Below are positions 10,201 through 18,314 of a stretch of DNA of 64,000 nt, piece after piece. The notes beneath the pieces are model-generated. The model did not search any database and had not been told where the DNA came from. It was given only the letters and a program-made list of their open reading frames with translations. How positions within the stretch are numbered: position 1 is the stretch's first letter; the number at the start of each line of letters is the position of its first letter. The position numbers and the translations under genes are program-made. Origin of the DNA: an uncultured Colwellia sp. Lineage in GTDB: Bacteria; Pseudomonadota; Gammaproteobacteria; Enterobacterales; Alteromonadaceae. Location of the stretch: assembly GCA_913063325.1 (NCBI GenBank), contig CAJXYE010000011.1:1-64000 (forward strand), given 5' to 3'.

Positions 10201-11091
10201 GAGAAGAAAGAACAAAACCAATCACTTGCTGCAACGCCCTTTGCAGAAGTTGATGGTATGAGTGATGATAAGCGTAGTATCCGTGAAGGTGATAGAAGAT
10301 TACTAATTATTGAAGATGACCCAGGAAATCAAAAAGCAACCCGTCAATTGCTTGAAAGTAATAATATAAAAATCACAGCTGTCGCCACTGGCAACGAAGG
10401 TATAGCTAAAATAAACACTGAAAAATATGATTGTATCATCCTTGATTTAGGTTTGCCTGATATGAGTGGTTTCGAGTTGCTAAAAACGATTAATGAAAGC
10501 GAACTAGAAGATATCCCTCCAATTATCGTTTATACAGGACGTGAAATTAGCGAGCAAGAGCAAAAAGAGTTGGATGCTTATTCCGCCTCGATTGTTATTA
10601 AAGGTGTGAACTCAGCAGAGCGCCTATTAGATGATGTTTCATTATTTTTGCATCAGATAGATAAGGACAAAAGCGAAGTTATTAACGTACTTCACGATGA
10701 AGAAGCATTACTTAAAGGTCGTAAAATACTGCTAGTTGATGATGATATGAGGAATTGCTACGCCCTTTCAAAAATGTTAATTGAAATTGGTCTTGACGTT
10801 GAATTAGCTGAGAATGGTCAAGTAGCGCTAGATTCATTAATAAAGGAAAAAGATTTTGAATTGATTTTAATGGATACAATGATGCCCGTAATGGATGGTA
10901 ATAAAGCTACCGAAGAAATTAGAAAAATGGACGATTACAAAAACATTCCCATTATTGCACTTACCGCAAAAACAATGCCTGAAGATAGGGAAAAATGTTT
11001 TAAAGCAGGTGCTTCAGAATACATAACTAAACCTGTTGATTTTGACAGCTTAGTTTCAGTAATGCGTATCTGGTTATTTGATTCTAAATAA
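7216..11091 (+). CDS. Large hybrid sensor histidine kinase with duplicated periplasmic sensor, HAMPs, GAF and two receivers
   Basis: A 1291-residue membrane kinase. TM1 is at about residues 10-31 and TM2 at about 318-340. The acidic periplasmic part is a tandem repeat: NDDVPGV (43-49) with ILDEIGDM and VFNKYKPQ recurs as NDDLPGV (179-185) with LVDEAGDM and VFRRYDPQ, about 135 residues apart. Cytoplasmic order: HAMP-like linkers (about 340-475), GAF domain (about 490-640), long coiled coil of ELQ/EEL repeats (640-730), phospho-His735 in MSHELRTPLN, HATPase (DSGIGIP, GGTGLGL), a charged linker, receiver 1 (LLIIEDD, phosphoacceptor in ILDLGLPDMSG, about 1028-1145) and receiver 2 (ILLVDDD, LMDTMMPVMDG, about 1169-1290). 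No HPt or output domain is present. It lies 136 bp after the REC-kinase gene on the same strand. CheR/CheB may act on its coiled coil (inference). Confidence 0.93.
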   Translation: MNLTIGKKISAAFAVILSLILTLGGTTYYLNTSIHADAEDIHNDDVPGVILYLQILDEIGDMHSNVVEYTTGEIDEVDDFHANHQEFLTYFTQLQPLESSSESDREKMAKIELLVSQYVKEINEQVFNKYKPQDEIWAKQIIDDLEHKQGAELETLLDKLKDEEFAEALNTTDINEAVNDDLPGVRYYLELVDEAGDMLASLSDFVGGESDEEVEFRENADDFTQYFNLLEPLEQKPTEIRDLITINRLYSDIVRTADAVFRRYDPQARSRALGVIDRLEHDILNQLEEILDSSSLEEQTDADNALNALSDTLNTVNSIIITLAIISLIIGVLISYWITNTILRAVGGEPATIEAIANEVAIGNVYMDINTKNDKQTGIYAALQLMINALTVKIKMTEKIAQGDLSTNIELTSQKDSLGIALNKMQLNFKEMVEQANAFANGNYSSQITPRSSQDEFGIALSHMMQQVTDRNQQVEAQNWLKTQVVKISKVSQGIDDLQSMAQQLVSEIAQALEAGHAVFYAKTTEQNSDSYHLLGSYAYVERKNISNSYKIGEGLVGQCALEKHNIVLTNVPDDYIQISSGLGEKKPFNIIVLPVLFEDNCIAIIEVASFKLFTEIQIDFLNQVIASLGITMNSLVSRKRIVNLLQESQSQTEELQSQSEELRATNDELEQKAETLNLQSSELQIANNDLEGKTQALEIKQRDIEIKNQEIEEKAKELAIASKYKSEFLANMSHELRTPLNSLLLLAKGLANNTQGNLSTVQVEDAQVIYDGGNSLLSLINDIMDLSKVEAGKLTIHSESVSFDILKRNLNKMFDPIANDRALSFNVEIADNLPESFISDGLRVEQILRNLLSNAMKFTPQGTVTLTISKPEKTVVFSHSQLTVEDSIAFAVVDSGIGIPKDKQLAIFEAFQQEDGTTSRKYGGTGLGLTIARELSRLLGGEIHLTSKLKAGSTFTLYLSLERKLAQDLAESDEASFTSPHKTNASEQKKTAVQEKKEQNQSLAATPFAEVDGMSDDKRSIREGDRRLLIIEDDPGNQKATRQLLESNNIKITAVATGNEGIAKINTEKYDCIILDLGLPDMSGFELLKTINESELEDIPPIIVYTGREISEQEQKELDAYSASIVIKGVNSAERLLDDVSLFLHQIDKDKSEVINVLHDEEALLKGRKILLVDDDMRNCYALSKMLIEIGLDVELAENGQVALDSLIKEKDFELILMDTMMPVMDGNKATEEIRKMDDYKNIPIIALTAKTMPEDREKCFKAGASEYITKPVDFDSLVSVMRIWLFDSK

Positions 11092-11390
11092 CGACACGTG
11101 TTTTTAATATAACTTGGTGTTTCTAAGTCAGCTTACTATGGTAATCAAATATAGCTATTATTTTGGACGCTACTTTAGGCAAGGTAATTTTCAAGACATA
11201 GTAGCGAAGTGAACATGGCTAAAAAGGTATAGCTTCTAACTAAGGATTTTGGGGCTAAAGCGAGATAGAAACGTATTCTAACGTCAGCTATCCAGAGAGT
11301 TATAACGTAAAATTGGAGTTTACAACTCTAATATTTAAGAGCGTTTTGTGGTAAAAACGCCCTTTATATTGACATGTACATTCATGATAT

Positions 11391-11534
11391 TTACCCAATA
11401 CAAAATCCCCCATAAGCAAAAACAGATAAATCCCAGCCAATTCATAACTAACAAAAGCCAAGGTAAGTTATTAGACGTTGTATTTTCTGTTAGTTCATCA
11501 GCTCAGATAACTCTTGTGTTGCACCTTGCTTTTG
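11391..11534 (-). pseudogene. Decayed copy of the DUF2956 gene
   Basis: Read on the minus strand, this stretch gives KQGATQELSELMN, a stop, a short shifted segment, then in another frame NLPWLLLVMNWLGFI. The intact gene at 12357-12695 ends with KQRAADELSGLDEL then NKLPWLLLGFSWLGFV, so both the basic/helical part and the C-terminal membrane helix are matched, broken by at least one stop and one frameshift. The N-terminal half is not recognisable. The DNA also shares AAAGCCAAGG and TCATCAGCT blocks with the intact gene. The rest of the 11092-11678 gap shows nothing I can name. Confidence 0.7.
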
Positions 11535-11678
11535 TTACCCCTGAGTGTGTGAAATTATGTATTCATTTATATCACGTTACAAACTAAGGCCACTTCATAA
11601 TGAAAACTACTCGTTTTCTCGATAAGTGAGTACTAGGCTTATGTTTGGGTAGTAATGAATCAAATAAGGTGAAATGAC

Positions 11679-12227
11679 ATGAGGCGCGAATATTTCCTAG
11701 CAGATTCTTTAGATGATGTAGATAAGGCTGCATCAATATTGCATGATCAATTGCATATCAATGAAAATAATATTCATGTGATTTGTAATGATAGAAAAGG
11801 CATCCTACAACATCATTTGCATGAAGGGAGTATTATAGAAACATCTGATTTAGTGCGTGGTGGAGAACACGGCGCCTTGTTAGGAATAGTGATGGGGATA
11901 ACGGGTGCCGTTATCCTCATTATTAGCATGCCTTTTTGGGATGAGAGTGAGGTAATCAAGCAAGCTGTGATAGCAATCACCTTATTGGCTTCATTAGCGT
12001 TGGGATGTCTTATTGGTGCATTCGTTGGCTTACTTCATGTTAACTATAAGATTTTACGATTCAATAAAGACTTAGCAACAGGTAAGTCATTAATGTTAGT
12101 CGATTCAAATAAGCTTGAAGTAATTAAACTGGCATTAGCAAAACAGCCCGTCATAGATAAAGGTGAAGACAGTAGCCTTATTTTTCCCTTTAACGAGTAT
12201 GATAATCAGCGAAGGTTGCCCGCTTAA
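11679..12227 (+). CDS. Hypothetical membrane protein, stress-protein-like N-terminus and two TM helices
   Basis: A 182-residue protein. Residues 1-60 form a small soluble domain (REYFLADSLDDVDKAASIL) that recalls the N-terminal part of general stress proteins which carry a following hydrophobic hairpin. Then come two membrane helices (about 63-83, glycine-rich GIVMGITGAVILIIS, and about 95-118, ITLLASLALGCLIGAFVGLL), and a charged cytoplasmic tail. The start ATG follows AAGGTGAAATGAC. It stands alone, with a strong terminator 40 bp after its stop. No firm function; an inner-membrane stress protein is a guess. Confidence 0.75.
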   Translation: MRREYFLADSLDDVDKAASILHDQLHINENNIHVICNDRKGILQHHLHEGSIIETSDLVRGGEHGALLGIVMGITGAVILIISMPFWDESEVIKQAVIAITLLASLALGCLIGAFVGLLHVNYKILRFNKDLATGKSLMLVDSNKLEVIKLALAKQPVIDKGEDSSLIFPFNEYDNQRRLPA

Positions 12228-12266
12228 AGACATTTATTTTTAGGTGCTCTAGATAAAGGTTAGAAG

Positions 12267-12297
12267 CTTACTCTGTAACAAGAGTAAGTATTTTTTT
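12267..12297 (+). terminator. Rho-independent terminator
   Basis: An 8-bp stem CTTACTCT / AGAGTAAG with a 6-base loop is followed by TATTTTTTT, just after the membrane protein gene ending at 12227. Confidence 0.85.
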
Positions 12298-12356
12298 GGG
12301 TTTATATTTATTACCTAACGTCCAACTCAATTTAAAATCAACAAAAGGTAAACACA

Positions 12357-12695
12357 TTAACTAAGCAGCTGTGGCATAAAAAACAAGTAAGCAACAAAAC
12401 CAAGCCAACTAAAGCCTAACAAAAGCCAAGGCAGTTTATTACCACCGGTATCTGCTTTTAACTCATCCAAACCACTTAGCTCATCAGCTGCTCTTTGCTT
12501 TTGCTTGGCTTGTTGTTTACGATCTTTATCTCGCTCCCGAGATTTTTTACTTTGCTGCTTTTTATACTCAGCTATGCCCTTCTCTATTCCTTGAGCTATT
12601 AATTTGGTTTGCTCTTTGCTCTGACCTTTCTTTTGCGTGCCTTTGGCAACTTTCATTGCTTGGTCTTGTACTTCTATTGATACTTTATTTGTCAT
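12357..12695 (-). CDS. DUF2956 family protein
   Basis: A 112-residue protein with the DUF2956 signature AMKVAKGTQKKGQSKEQTK, then GIEKGIAEYKKQQ, a very basic helical middle (about residues 40-72, rich in Lys/Arg/Gln) and a single C-terminal membrane helix (about 90-108, KLPWLLLGFSWLGFVAYLF). It should sit in the inner membrane by its tail with a charged cytoplasmic helix. The family is found in gammaproteobacteria and has no known function. It is preceded by the divergent-free stretch from the PAP2 gene, 45 bp upstream on the same strand. A broken second copy lies about 1 kb away at 11391-11534. Confidence 0.88.
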   Translation of the reverse strand: MTNKVSIEVQDQAMKVAKGTQKKGQSKEQTKLIAQGIEKGIAEYKKQQSKKSRERDKDRKQQAKQKQRAADELSGLDELKADTGGNKLPWLLLGFSWLGFVAYLFFMPQLLS

Positions 12696-12740
12696 GCATC
12701 TACTCTCTTTATTTATTAAGTTACTAGGTCAAACAAATAG

Positions 12741-13277
12741 TTAAAATGTACCGCTGAAATTTACACCGTAATGGCCACTGCTAGCCGTCGGAGAAATAGT
12801 AATACCAGAATAAGGCTCGGTAAAATACAGTCCCGACATTATACCAATAGCCACGCCAGCTAATACATCCTCAACAAAGTGTTTATCACTTTCTACTCGG
12901 CTATAACCAACAAATATTGCGCCAACATAGGCAGGAATAGCCCACTTCCAGCCATAACGCTGTTGAATAAATGTTGCTGAAGCAAAACTATCGGCAGTAT
13001 GTCCTGAGGGAAACGAATCGTCACCTGAGCCATCGGGTCTATCTTTATCAATACCATACTTTAAACCTTCCACTGCCACGCGAGAGACGACGCCCGACTT
13101 AATTAGCTGCCAACTGCCTTGAAAATCATCTTCGATAATTAGCGTAGCGCCAAAGGCTGCTGCTGGAAGAAGTAAATGAACGATATCACCCGACTTCTCT
13201 AAGCTAGATTTCGCCAAAGCCGGTACTGTGATTAAGGGTAAAAGCAAACATAGATAGGTACACAGAAATTTTTTCAC
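12741..13277 (-). CDS. PAP2 family phosphatase, exported
   Basis: A 178-residue member of the PAP2/acid phosphatase superfamily, which removes phosphate from lipids such as phosphatidate or undecaprenyl diphosphate. All three active-site motifs are visible: KYGIDKDRP (K-x6-RP), PSGHT, and SRVESDKHFVEDV (SR-x5-H-x3-D). A signal peptide (1-22, ending PALA) places it in the periplasm or as a membrane-bound enzyme; hydrophobic helices (about 33-47, 117-133, 140-155) pack around the site. It is short for membrane PAP2 enzymes but normal for YeiU/PgpB-like short forms. Substrate not determinable here. Confidence 0.9.
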   Translation of the reverse strand: MKKFLCTYLCLLLPLITVPALAKSSLEKSGDIVHLLLPAAAFGATLIIEDDFQGSWQLIKSGVVSRVAVEGLKYGIDKDRPDGSGDDSFPSGHTADSFASATFIQQRYGWKWAIPAYVGAIFVGYSRVESDKHFVEDVLAGVAIGIMSGLYFTEPYSGITISPTASSGHYGVNFSGTF

Positions 13278-13561
13278 TTAGCTAACTCATAAAAGATGAA
13301 TAATGACCGCCTTTATACCTAGCAATACTAATAATTGCAAAAGTGATTTAACTTAATAGTGGCACCTAGGTGAACTCTTTAACCTAAAACCATCGACTAA
13401 ACACGACAGTTAATCGTATCCTTATTGACATTTTTTTTACATACGACAAAATGGTTTTGTTAATAGTGAAATAGCTTTGATATAGCGCGGTTTTAAAAAG
13501 CACTCTTTATAAGGTTTACTTTTTGTTCTCAAGCAGCTTATTCCACTTAATAAAACTAATA

Positions 13562-13705
13562 TATACCCATGTTACTTCAAAATGCAGGATTCAGCTGGAA
13601 TTAGAAACGCCTTTAGGTAAGGCATTGATTGCAGAGAATAGTTATTCTATTGTCTAAATCAATAACGTAGCATAAAGCGTTTCTAAACCAGCCTTACAGG
13701 GATGT
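13562..13705. repeat. Repeat remnant with shared inner core; rest of the 13278-13847 gap empty
   Basis: The left end reads TATACCCATGTTACTTC, like other elements in the window. Inside, TTAGAAACGC (13601-13610) and GCGTTTCTAA (13677-13686) form a perfect 10-bp inverted repeat around a core (13619-13667) that starts AAGGCATTG and ends AATAACG. The same core is found at 60474-60522 and, inverted, at 42879-42927. No clear right end was found, so this copy looks truncated. No gene is seen in the rest of the gap. Confidence 0.6.
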
Positions 13706-13847
13706 CTGAGCAAACCATGATCATCGTTGCCCCTCTTTTTAAGGGAAAAACCCTTAATAAAAAAAGGCGCCTTGAACATGAATTACCCAGATATCCTGAA
13801 ACACGTATTTTGATGTATCATGGGTATCAAAATAAGAGAAATATTTA

Positions 13848-15908
13848 ATGAAAAAATCTTTGATAGCCCTTGCCTTAGCAACAACATTTTTAGGTGGTTG
13901 TGGCATGTTTGAAGCAAGTAACGACAGCAATAAAAGTGTTGTTGCCACAAAAGCCGAATTAGGCAGCTTTGGTGTTGATTTAAGCGCCCGCAATGAAGCA
14001 GTTAAGCCTGGTGATGACTTCTTTATGTATGCCAGTGGTACTTGGTATGACCATTATATTATGCCTGCAGACAAAACCCGCTATGGTGCTTTTACTGGCT
14101 TAGCTGAGCGTAGTGAAACACAAGTAAAAGAAATCATAGATGACATTACCAGTCGCAGTGACCTTAATGCTGATGAGCAATTAGTTGCTGATTTCTACCA
14201 AGCGTATATGGACACTGAGACCATCAACAAATTAGGCATCAGCCCAATTCAGTCAACGTTAGATCAAATCAACGCGGTAAAAACCACTAAAGACTTAACC
14301 AAAGTATTTGGTGAAGCTTGGTTAACAGGCTCAGAATCTCCTATTGGCGGTTATATGTGGTTTAACCGCTTAGACCCAAACCAATATGAAATGTCTATGG
14401 GTGCGGGTGGCTTGGGTCTTCCTGATCGTTCTTACTACCTAGAAGAGAGTGAACGTTTTGAAAAAACCCGTAATGCCTATGTAGCGCATATAGCAACCAT
14501 GCTCGCTTTTGCAGGTATTGAAAACGGTCAACAGCGCGCAGAACAAATTTTATCACTCGAAACAAAAATTGCTCAAGGGCATTGGCCACGTGAGAAAAAA
14601 CGTAACCGTGATTTAACCCTGAACCAAGTTAAACGTGCAGATTTAGCTAAACAGTATCCTGACTTTGACTGGGATACTTATTTCGCACAATCTGGCTATA
14701 AAGTACCGCAATTAAATATCTCCCAACCAGAGCCAATAAAAGCGATGATTGCTTTGATCAACTCTGAGTCTTTAACGGTTTGGCAAGACTATTTAACCTT
14801 CCACACTATTAGTGGTAATGCTGGTTTATTGTCTGAAGATATTTATGCCGCTAACTTTGCTTTTTATGGCAAAGAACTAAATGGTCAGCAAGAGCCTCGT
14901 CCACGTTGGAAGCGTGCAATAGGTGAAATGTCAGATACCGAGTCTTTAGGTTTTGCTATTGGTAAAGTGTATGTCGCGCGTTATTTCCCTGAAAGCTCGA
15001 AACTGCAAATGGCTCAGCTTGTAGAGAACCTTAGAACAGCATTAGGTCAACGTATCGACGGACTTGATTGGATGGGAGAAGAAACTAAAGTTAATGCTCA
15101 CGCTAAACTTGCCGCTTTTAACCCTAAAATTGGTTACCCTGATGTATGGCAGGAATTTGACGGCGTAACTATTTCTAAAAATGACTTATTGGGTAACATT
15201 AGACACCTTCGTCAATTTTTCAAAGCAGATAGCGTAGCTAAAGAGTTGAAGAAAACCGATCGAAATCGCTGGGGCATGACACCACAACGTGTGAACGCCT
15301 ACTACAATAGTTCATTTAATGAAATTGTATTTCCTGCCGCAATTTTACAACCGCCATTTTTCGATCCTAATGCAGATGCTGCCGTTAACTACGGTGCTAT
15401 TGGTGCCGTAATTGGTCATGAGATGGGCCACGGGTTTGATGACCAAGGTTCAAAATCAGATGCTAATGGCATTCAACGTAACTGGTGGACTGATGAGGAC
15501 AGAGACGCATTTGATGCGAAAGCGGATCAATTAGTCGCTCAGTACAATAAATACGAACCTATCCCTGATAACTTTGTTAATGGTCGTAATAGCTTAGGCG
15601 AAAACATTGGGGATGTTGGGGGTTTATCAATGGCCTACCATGCCTATAGATTGAGCTTAAATGGCAAAGAAGCCCCTGTTATTAACGGCGTAACCGGTGA
15701 CCAACGTTTCTTCCTTGCTTGGGCACAAGTATGGAAAGAAAAACGTACTGAAAAGAGCATGTTGAATCAATTACGTGGTGGCACACATGCACCGGGACGT
15801 TTCCGTGCTCAAGCACCACGTAACCACGATGCATGGTACAAAGCGTTTGACGTGAAACCAGGTGATGCCTTGTATTTAGCAGAAGATGAACGTGTTCGTA
15901 TTTGGTAG
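13848..15908 (+). CDS. pepO: M13 (neprilysin/PepO) family zinc metallopeptidase, lipoprotein
   Basis: A 686-residue metallopeptidase of the M13 family, which cleaves peptides up to a few kDa. The signal peptide ends in a lipobox, LGGC (Cys about residue 18), so the enzyme is membrane-tethered in the periplasm or outer membrane. The large N-terminal M13_N region begins at about 45 (VDLSARNEAVKPGDDFFMYA). The zinc site is HEMGH at about 524 (GAIGAVIGHEMGHGFDDQG) with the third ligand in GENIGDVGG. NAYYNSS and the C-terminal ending VRIW are typical. Start: ATG at 13848 in MKKSLIALALATTFLGGC. It is a single gene with a terminator shared with the converging chemoreceptor. Confidence 0.95.
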   Translation: MKKSLIALALATTFLGGCGMFEASNDSNKSVVATKAELGSFGVDLSARNEAVKPGDDFFMYASGTWYDHYIMPADKTRYGAFTGLAERSETQVKEIIDDITSRSDLNADEQLVADFYQAYMDTETINKLGISPIQSTLDQINAVKTTKDLTKVFGEAWLTGSESPIGGYMWFNRLDPNQYEMSMGAGGLGLPDRSYYLEESERFEKTRNAYVAHIATMLAFAGIENGQQRAEQILSLETKIAQGHWPREKKRNRDLTLNQVKRADLAKQYPDFDWDTYFAQSGYKVPQLNISQPEPIKAMIALINSESLTVWQDYLTFHTISGNAGLLSEDIYAANFAFYGKELNGQQEPRPRWKRAIGEMSDTESLGFAIGKVYVARYFPESSKLQMAQLVENLRTALGQRIDGLDWMGEETKVNAHAKLAAFNPKIGYPDVWQEFDGVTISKNDLLGNIRHLRQFFKADSVAKELKKTDRNRWGMTPQRVNAYYNSSFNEIVFPAAILQPPFFDPNADAAVNYGAIGAVIGHEMGHGFDDQGSKSDANGIQRNWWTDEDRDAFDAKADQLVAQYNKYEPIPDNFVNGRNSLGENIGDVGGLSMAYHAYRLSLNGKEAPVINGVTGDQRFFLAWAQVWKEKRTEKSMLNQLRGGTHAPGRFRAQAPRNHDAWYKAFDVKPGDALYLAEDERVRIW

Positions 15909-15962
15909 CAATTTCGCCTAGGCGATTGAACAAATAGCTTTTACTAAGCAATAATTATACAA

Positions 15963-15999
15963 AAATGCCAGTCAATATTATTGACTGGCATTTTTATTG
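15963..15999. terminator. Bidirectional terminator
   Basis: AAAATGCCAGTCAAT and ATTGACTGGCATTTTT form a long perfect stem with A and T runs on either side, between the converging M13 peptidase and chemoreceptor genes. Confidence 0.93.
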
Positions 16000-16013
16000 T
16001 TTAGGCTGTTGAA

Positions 16014-17939
16014 CTAATTAAATTTAAAGCGAGATACTAGTTCATTTAGATGACTTGCTTTGTTTCTTAACTCACTACAGGCAATAGAGGTTTGCTGGAC
16101 AATTTCACTGTTCGCCCGTGATATATCGGCAACAGCGGTAACATGAGGATTAATTTCACCCACGACATTTGATTGCTCCCCCGTTGCAGTGGCAATTTGT
16201 AGGTTCATATCATTCATAATGGCAATACTTTCAGAAATACTTTCTAAATGTTTACCCGAATGACCCGCTTCAGTTTGGCTATTTGTACTCAGTTCTGTGC
16301 TGTGTGAAATAGCGGCAACCACTTCTTCTGTTTTAGCTTGCAGTTTTTCAATAATGTTTCTAATTTCTTCGGTAGAATCATGACTACGTGACGCTAAGGT
16401 TCTTACCTCATCAGCAACAACGGCAAAACCTCGACCTTGCTCCCCTGCACGAGCAGCTTCAATGGCTGCATTAAGCGCCAACAAGTTCGTTTGCTCTGAC
16501 ACACTACGTATAACTTCAACGACCGTATCAATAGAGCGAGCATCTTCAGCTAATTGCGCGATCATCGTACTAGTTGAGTCGAGTTGCTCACTCATATCAG
16601 AAACACTTGCGATAGTCTGCACTACAGAATTATTACCTTGTTGTACCGTTGCATCAGCAGCTTGTGCGGTTTGTGCTGCATTGTTAGCACTACCCGCAAT
16701 TTCTTCTGCTGTCATACCCATTTCATGCATCGCGGTAGCTATTTGTTCAACTCGGCTTACTTGTTCAGTGATCTCAGACTCCATAGATTTGGCTTGAGAA
16801 TCAATCTCTTCAATAGCTTCTGAAAGCTCATTTCCTGTATTTGATACTTGTTGAAGTAATTCACTTAAATGACTTACAAATTGATTATACCCTCTTGCCA
16901 TTGTTCCCGCTTCATCTTGACGAGAGTCATCTAAGCGCCGCGTTAAATCCCCACCACCTTTACCTATTTCCGCCAACATGTCAGCAAGCTGACTAAACGG
17001 AGCAATTAAGCGAGAAATCAGCCAAGTACTAACAAACGCAGAAATTACAGCAATAATAAGGCCCATCATCACTAATGCCCAGGTTGCTTGTGTTAACCCA
17101 CCAAGCACTTCGTTTTTAGGTACTTCAGCAACCACATACCAACCAATACTGTCTAAATAGCGGCTAGCAATAAGAGTTATAGTGCCATTTTGACTAAATT
17201 CAGTTGAAGAGAATTGTGTTTTTGACAGTAAATTTTGGCTCGCGGTAACACCAATATCGCTGAGATTTTTACCAATGAGTTGAGTATTAGGGTGAAGCTT
17301 AATTTTGCCTTCTTGATCGACTAAAAATACTTTACCCGTCTGAGCAATGCGGTATTGACTGATACTTTTAGCCATATTTTCTAATGATAACCCCACCCCC
17401 GCTACGGCACTTGGTTTTCCATCTACTTTCATTAAGTAATTTATAAACAAAGTAGGGATATTGGTTTCTTCATCAACATCTAAACTTAGTTCATATTGCT
17501 TGCCACTACTCATAAAGCTATAGAACCATTGGTCTTTATTATTTTGTGGCGACAAGGTTTTAAAAAGTCCGCCAGGGGTAAAATAATGACCGCTATTTGC
17601 TGAGACCAAAAAAGCACTGATAGTATTAAATTCAGATTGTATTTTCTTTAGATAATCAACTACTTGCTTTTGTTCAGCTTCTTGTTCACCGTTACTGATA
17701 AACTGCTTAGAGTAAAGGTTACTCGACATGGTTTGTGAAACAGTAATAGGTAACAGTAAGTGAGCATTTAAGTCATTAGCCACTTCTCCCAATGCTGAAG
17801 GTAGCTCTCTTTCAATAGCCGCCTCTAAAATAATGGCTCGGCTTGAGTTCAGAGCAAAGGCACTGACAATCAATATTGATAACACCACGGCAGTTAAGGT
17901 AGTAAGTACAACTTTACGGCGAATAGTTAAATTCAACAT
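16014..17939 (-). CDS. Methyl-accepting chemotaxis protein with dCache sensor
   Basis: A 641-residue chemoreceptor. TM1 is at about residues 10-32. The 240-residue periplasmic region has features of a double Cache domain (YFTPGGLF, the DKDQWFYSF-like NNKDQWFYSFM, VGLSLENMAK, VFLVDQEGKIKLHPN, GWYVVAEVP). TM2 is at about 283-307, then HAMP (SRLIAPFSQLADMLAEIGKGGGDLTRR) and the signalling domain with tip [17 protein letters not shown]. dCache receptors usually bind amino acids, polyamines or other small molecules; the ligand is unknown. There is no C-terminal CheR-binding pentapeptide (ends VSRFKFN). It is a single gene, in keeping with scattered receptor genes in marine gammaproteobacteria. Confidence 0.93.
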   Translation of the reverse strand: MLNLTIRRKVVLTTLTAVVLSILIVSAFALNSSRAIILEAAIERELPSALGEVANDLNAHLLLPITVSQTMSSNLYSKQFISNGEQEAEQKQVVDYLKKIQSEFNTISAFLVSANSGHYFTPGGLFKTLSPQNNKDQWFYSFMSSGKQYELSLDVDEETNIPTLFINYLMKVDGKPSAVAGVGLSLENMAKSISQYRIAQTGKVFLVDQEGKIKLHPNTQLIGKNLSDIGVTASQNLLSKTQFSSTEFSQNGTITLIASRYLDSIGWYVVAEVPKNEVLGGLTQATWALVMMGLIIAVISAFVSTWLISRLIAPFSQLADMLAEIGKGGGDLTRRLDDSRQDEAGTMARGYNQFVSHLSELLQQVSNTGNELSEAIEEIDSQAKSMESEITEQVSRVEQIATAMHEMGMTAEEIAGSANNAAQTAQAADATVQQGNNSVVQTIASVSDMSEQLDSTSTMIAQLAEDARSIDTVVEVIRSVSEQTNLLALNAAIEAARAGEQGRGFAVVADEVRTLASRSHDSTEEIRNIIEKLQAKTEEVVAAISHSTELSTNSQTEAGHSGKHLESISESIAIMNDMNLQIATATGEQSNVVGEINPHVTAVADISRANSEIVQQTSIACSELRNKASHLNELVSRFKFN

Positions 17940-18213
17940 AGATAAATATATTCCTCTGAAGTAAAAATAGTGTGCAACAAGAGCTGAAATAAGGGCTAAA
18001 ACATAAAATAATTTAAAATATCTGATTACAGACTTGTTTTATTATGTCTCGGATATTGTTAATTAAAAGATAAAGGCTAGTAAACTATAGACCAAAAGAC
18101 ATCATAATTTTATACGTTTTTATAAGCACCACCTGCTGGTTTCACATAGTGAAAAGCCAACCGTTATATAGAGTTATCGGCTAAAAAGTCTTTATCTTTA
18201 ATAGAATAGCGAT

Positions 18214-18245
18214 AAAAAAACCAAGCGATTAGGCTTGGTTTTTAA
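18214..18245 (-). terminator. Terminator of the S9 peptidase gene
   Basis: CCAAGC and GCTTGG form a stem flanked by an A-run on the left and a T-run on the right, so it ends in T's on both strands. It lies 70 bp past the peptidase stop. The remaining 17940-18314 gap shows nothing else. Confidence 0.75.
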
Positions 18246-18314
18246 GTTCTTCATCTAGTTATTCATCTCAGCACTATCATAATAGCCAAACAGAGAGGAT
18301 TGAGCTTTTGACTA

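Noticed and set aside
11348-11587. 79-residue open frame on the plus strand
   Set aside because: It runs opposite to the decayed DUF2956 copy and has no recognisable domain or start signal.
16462-16823. Two cysteine-rich plus-strand open frames
   Set aside because: They are antisense to the conserved signalling domain of the dCache chemoreceptor.
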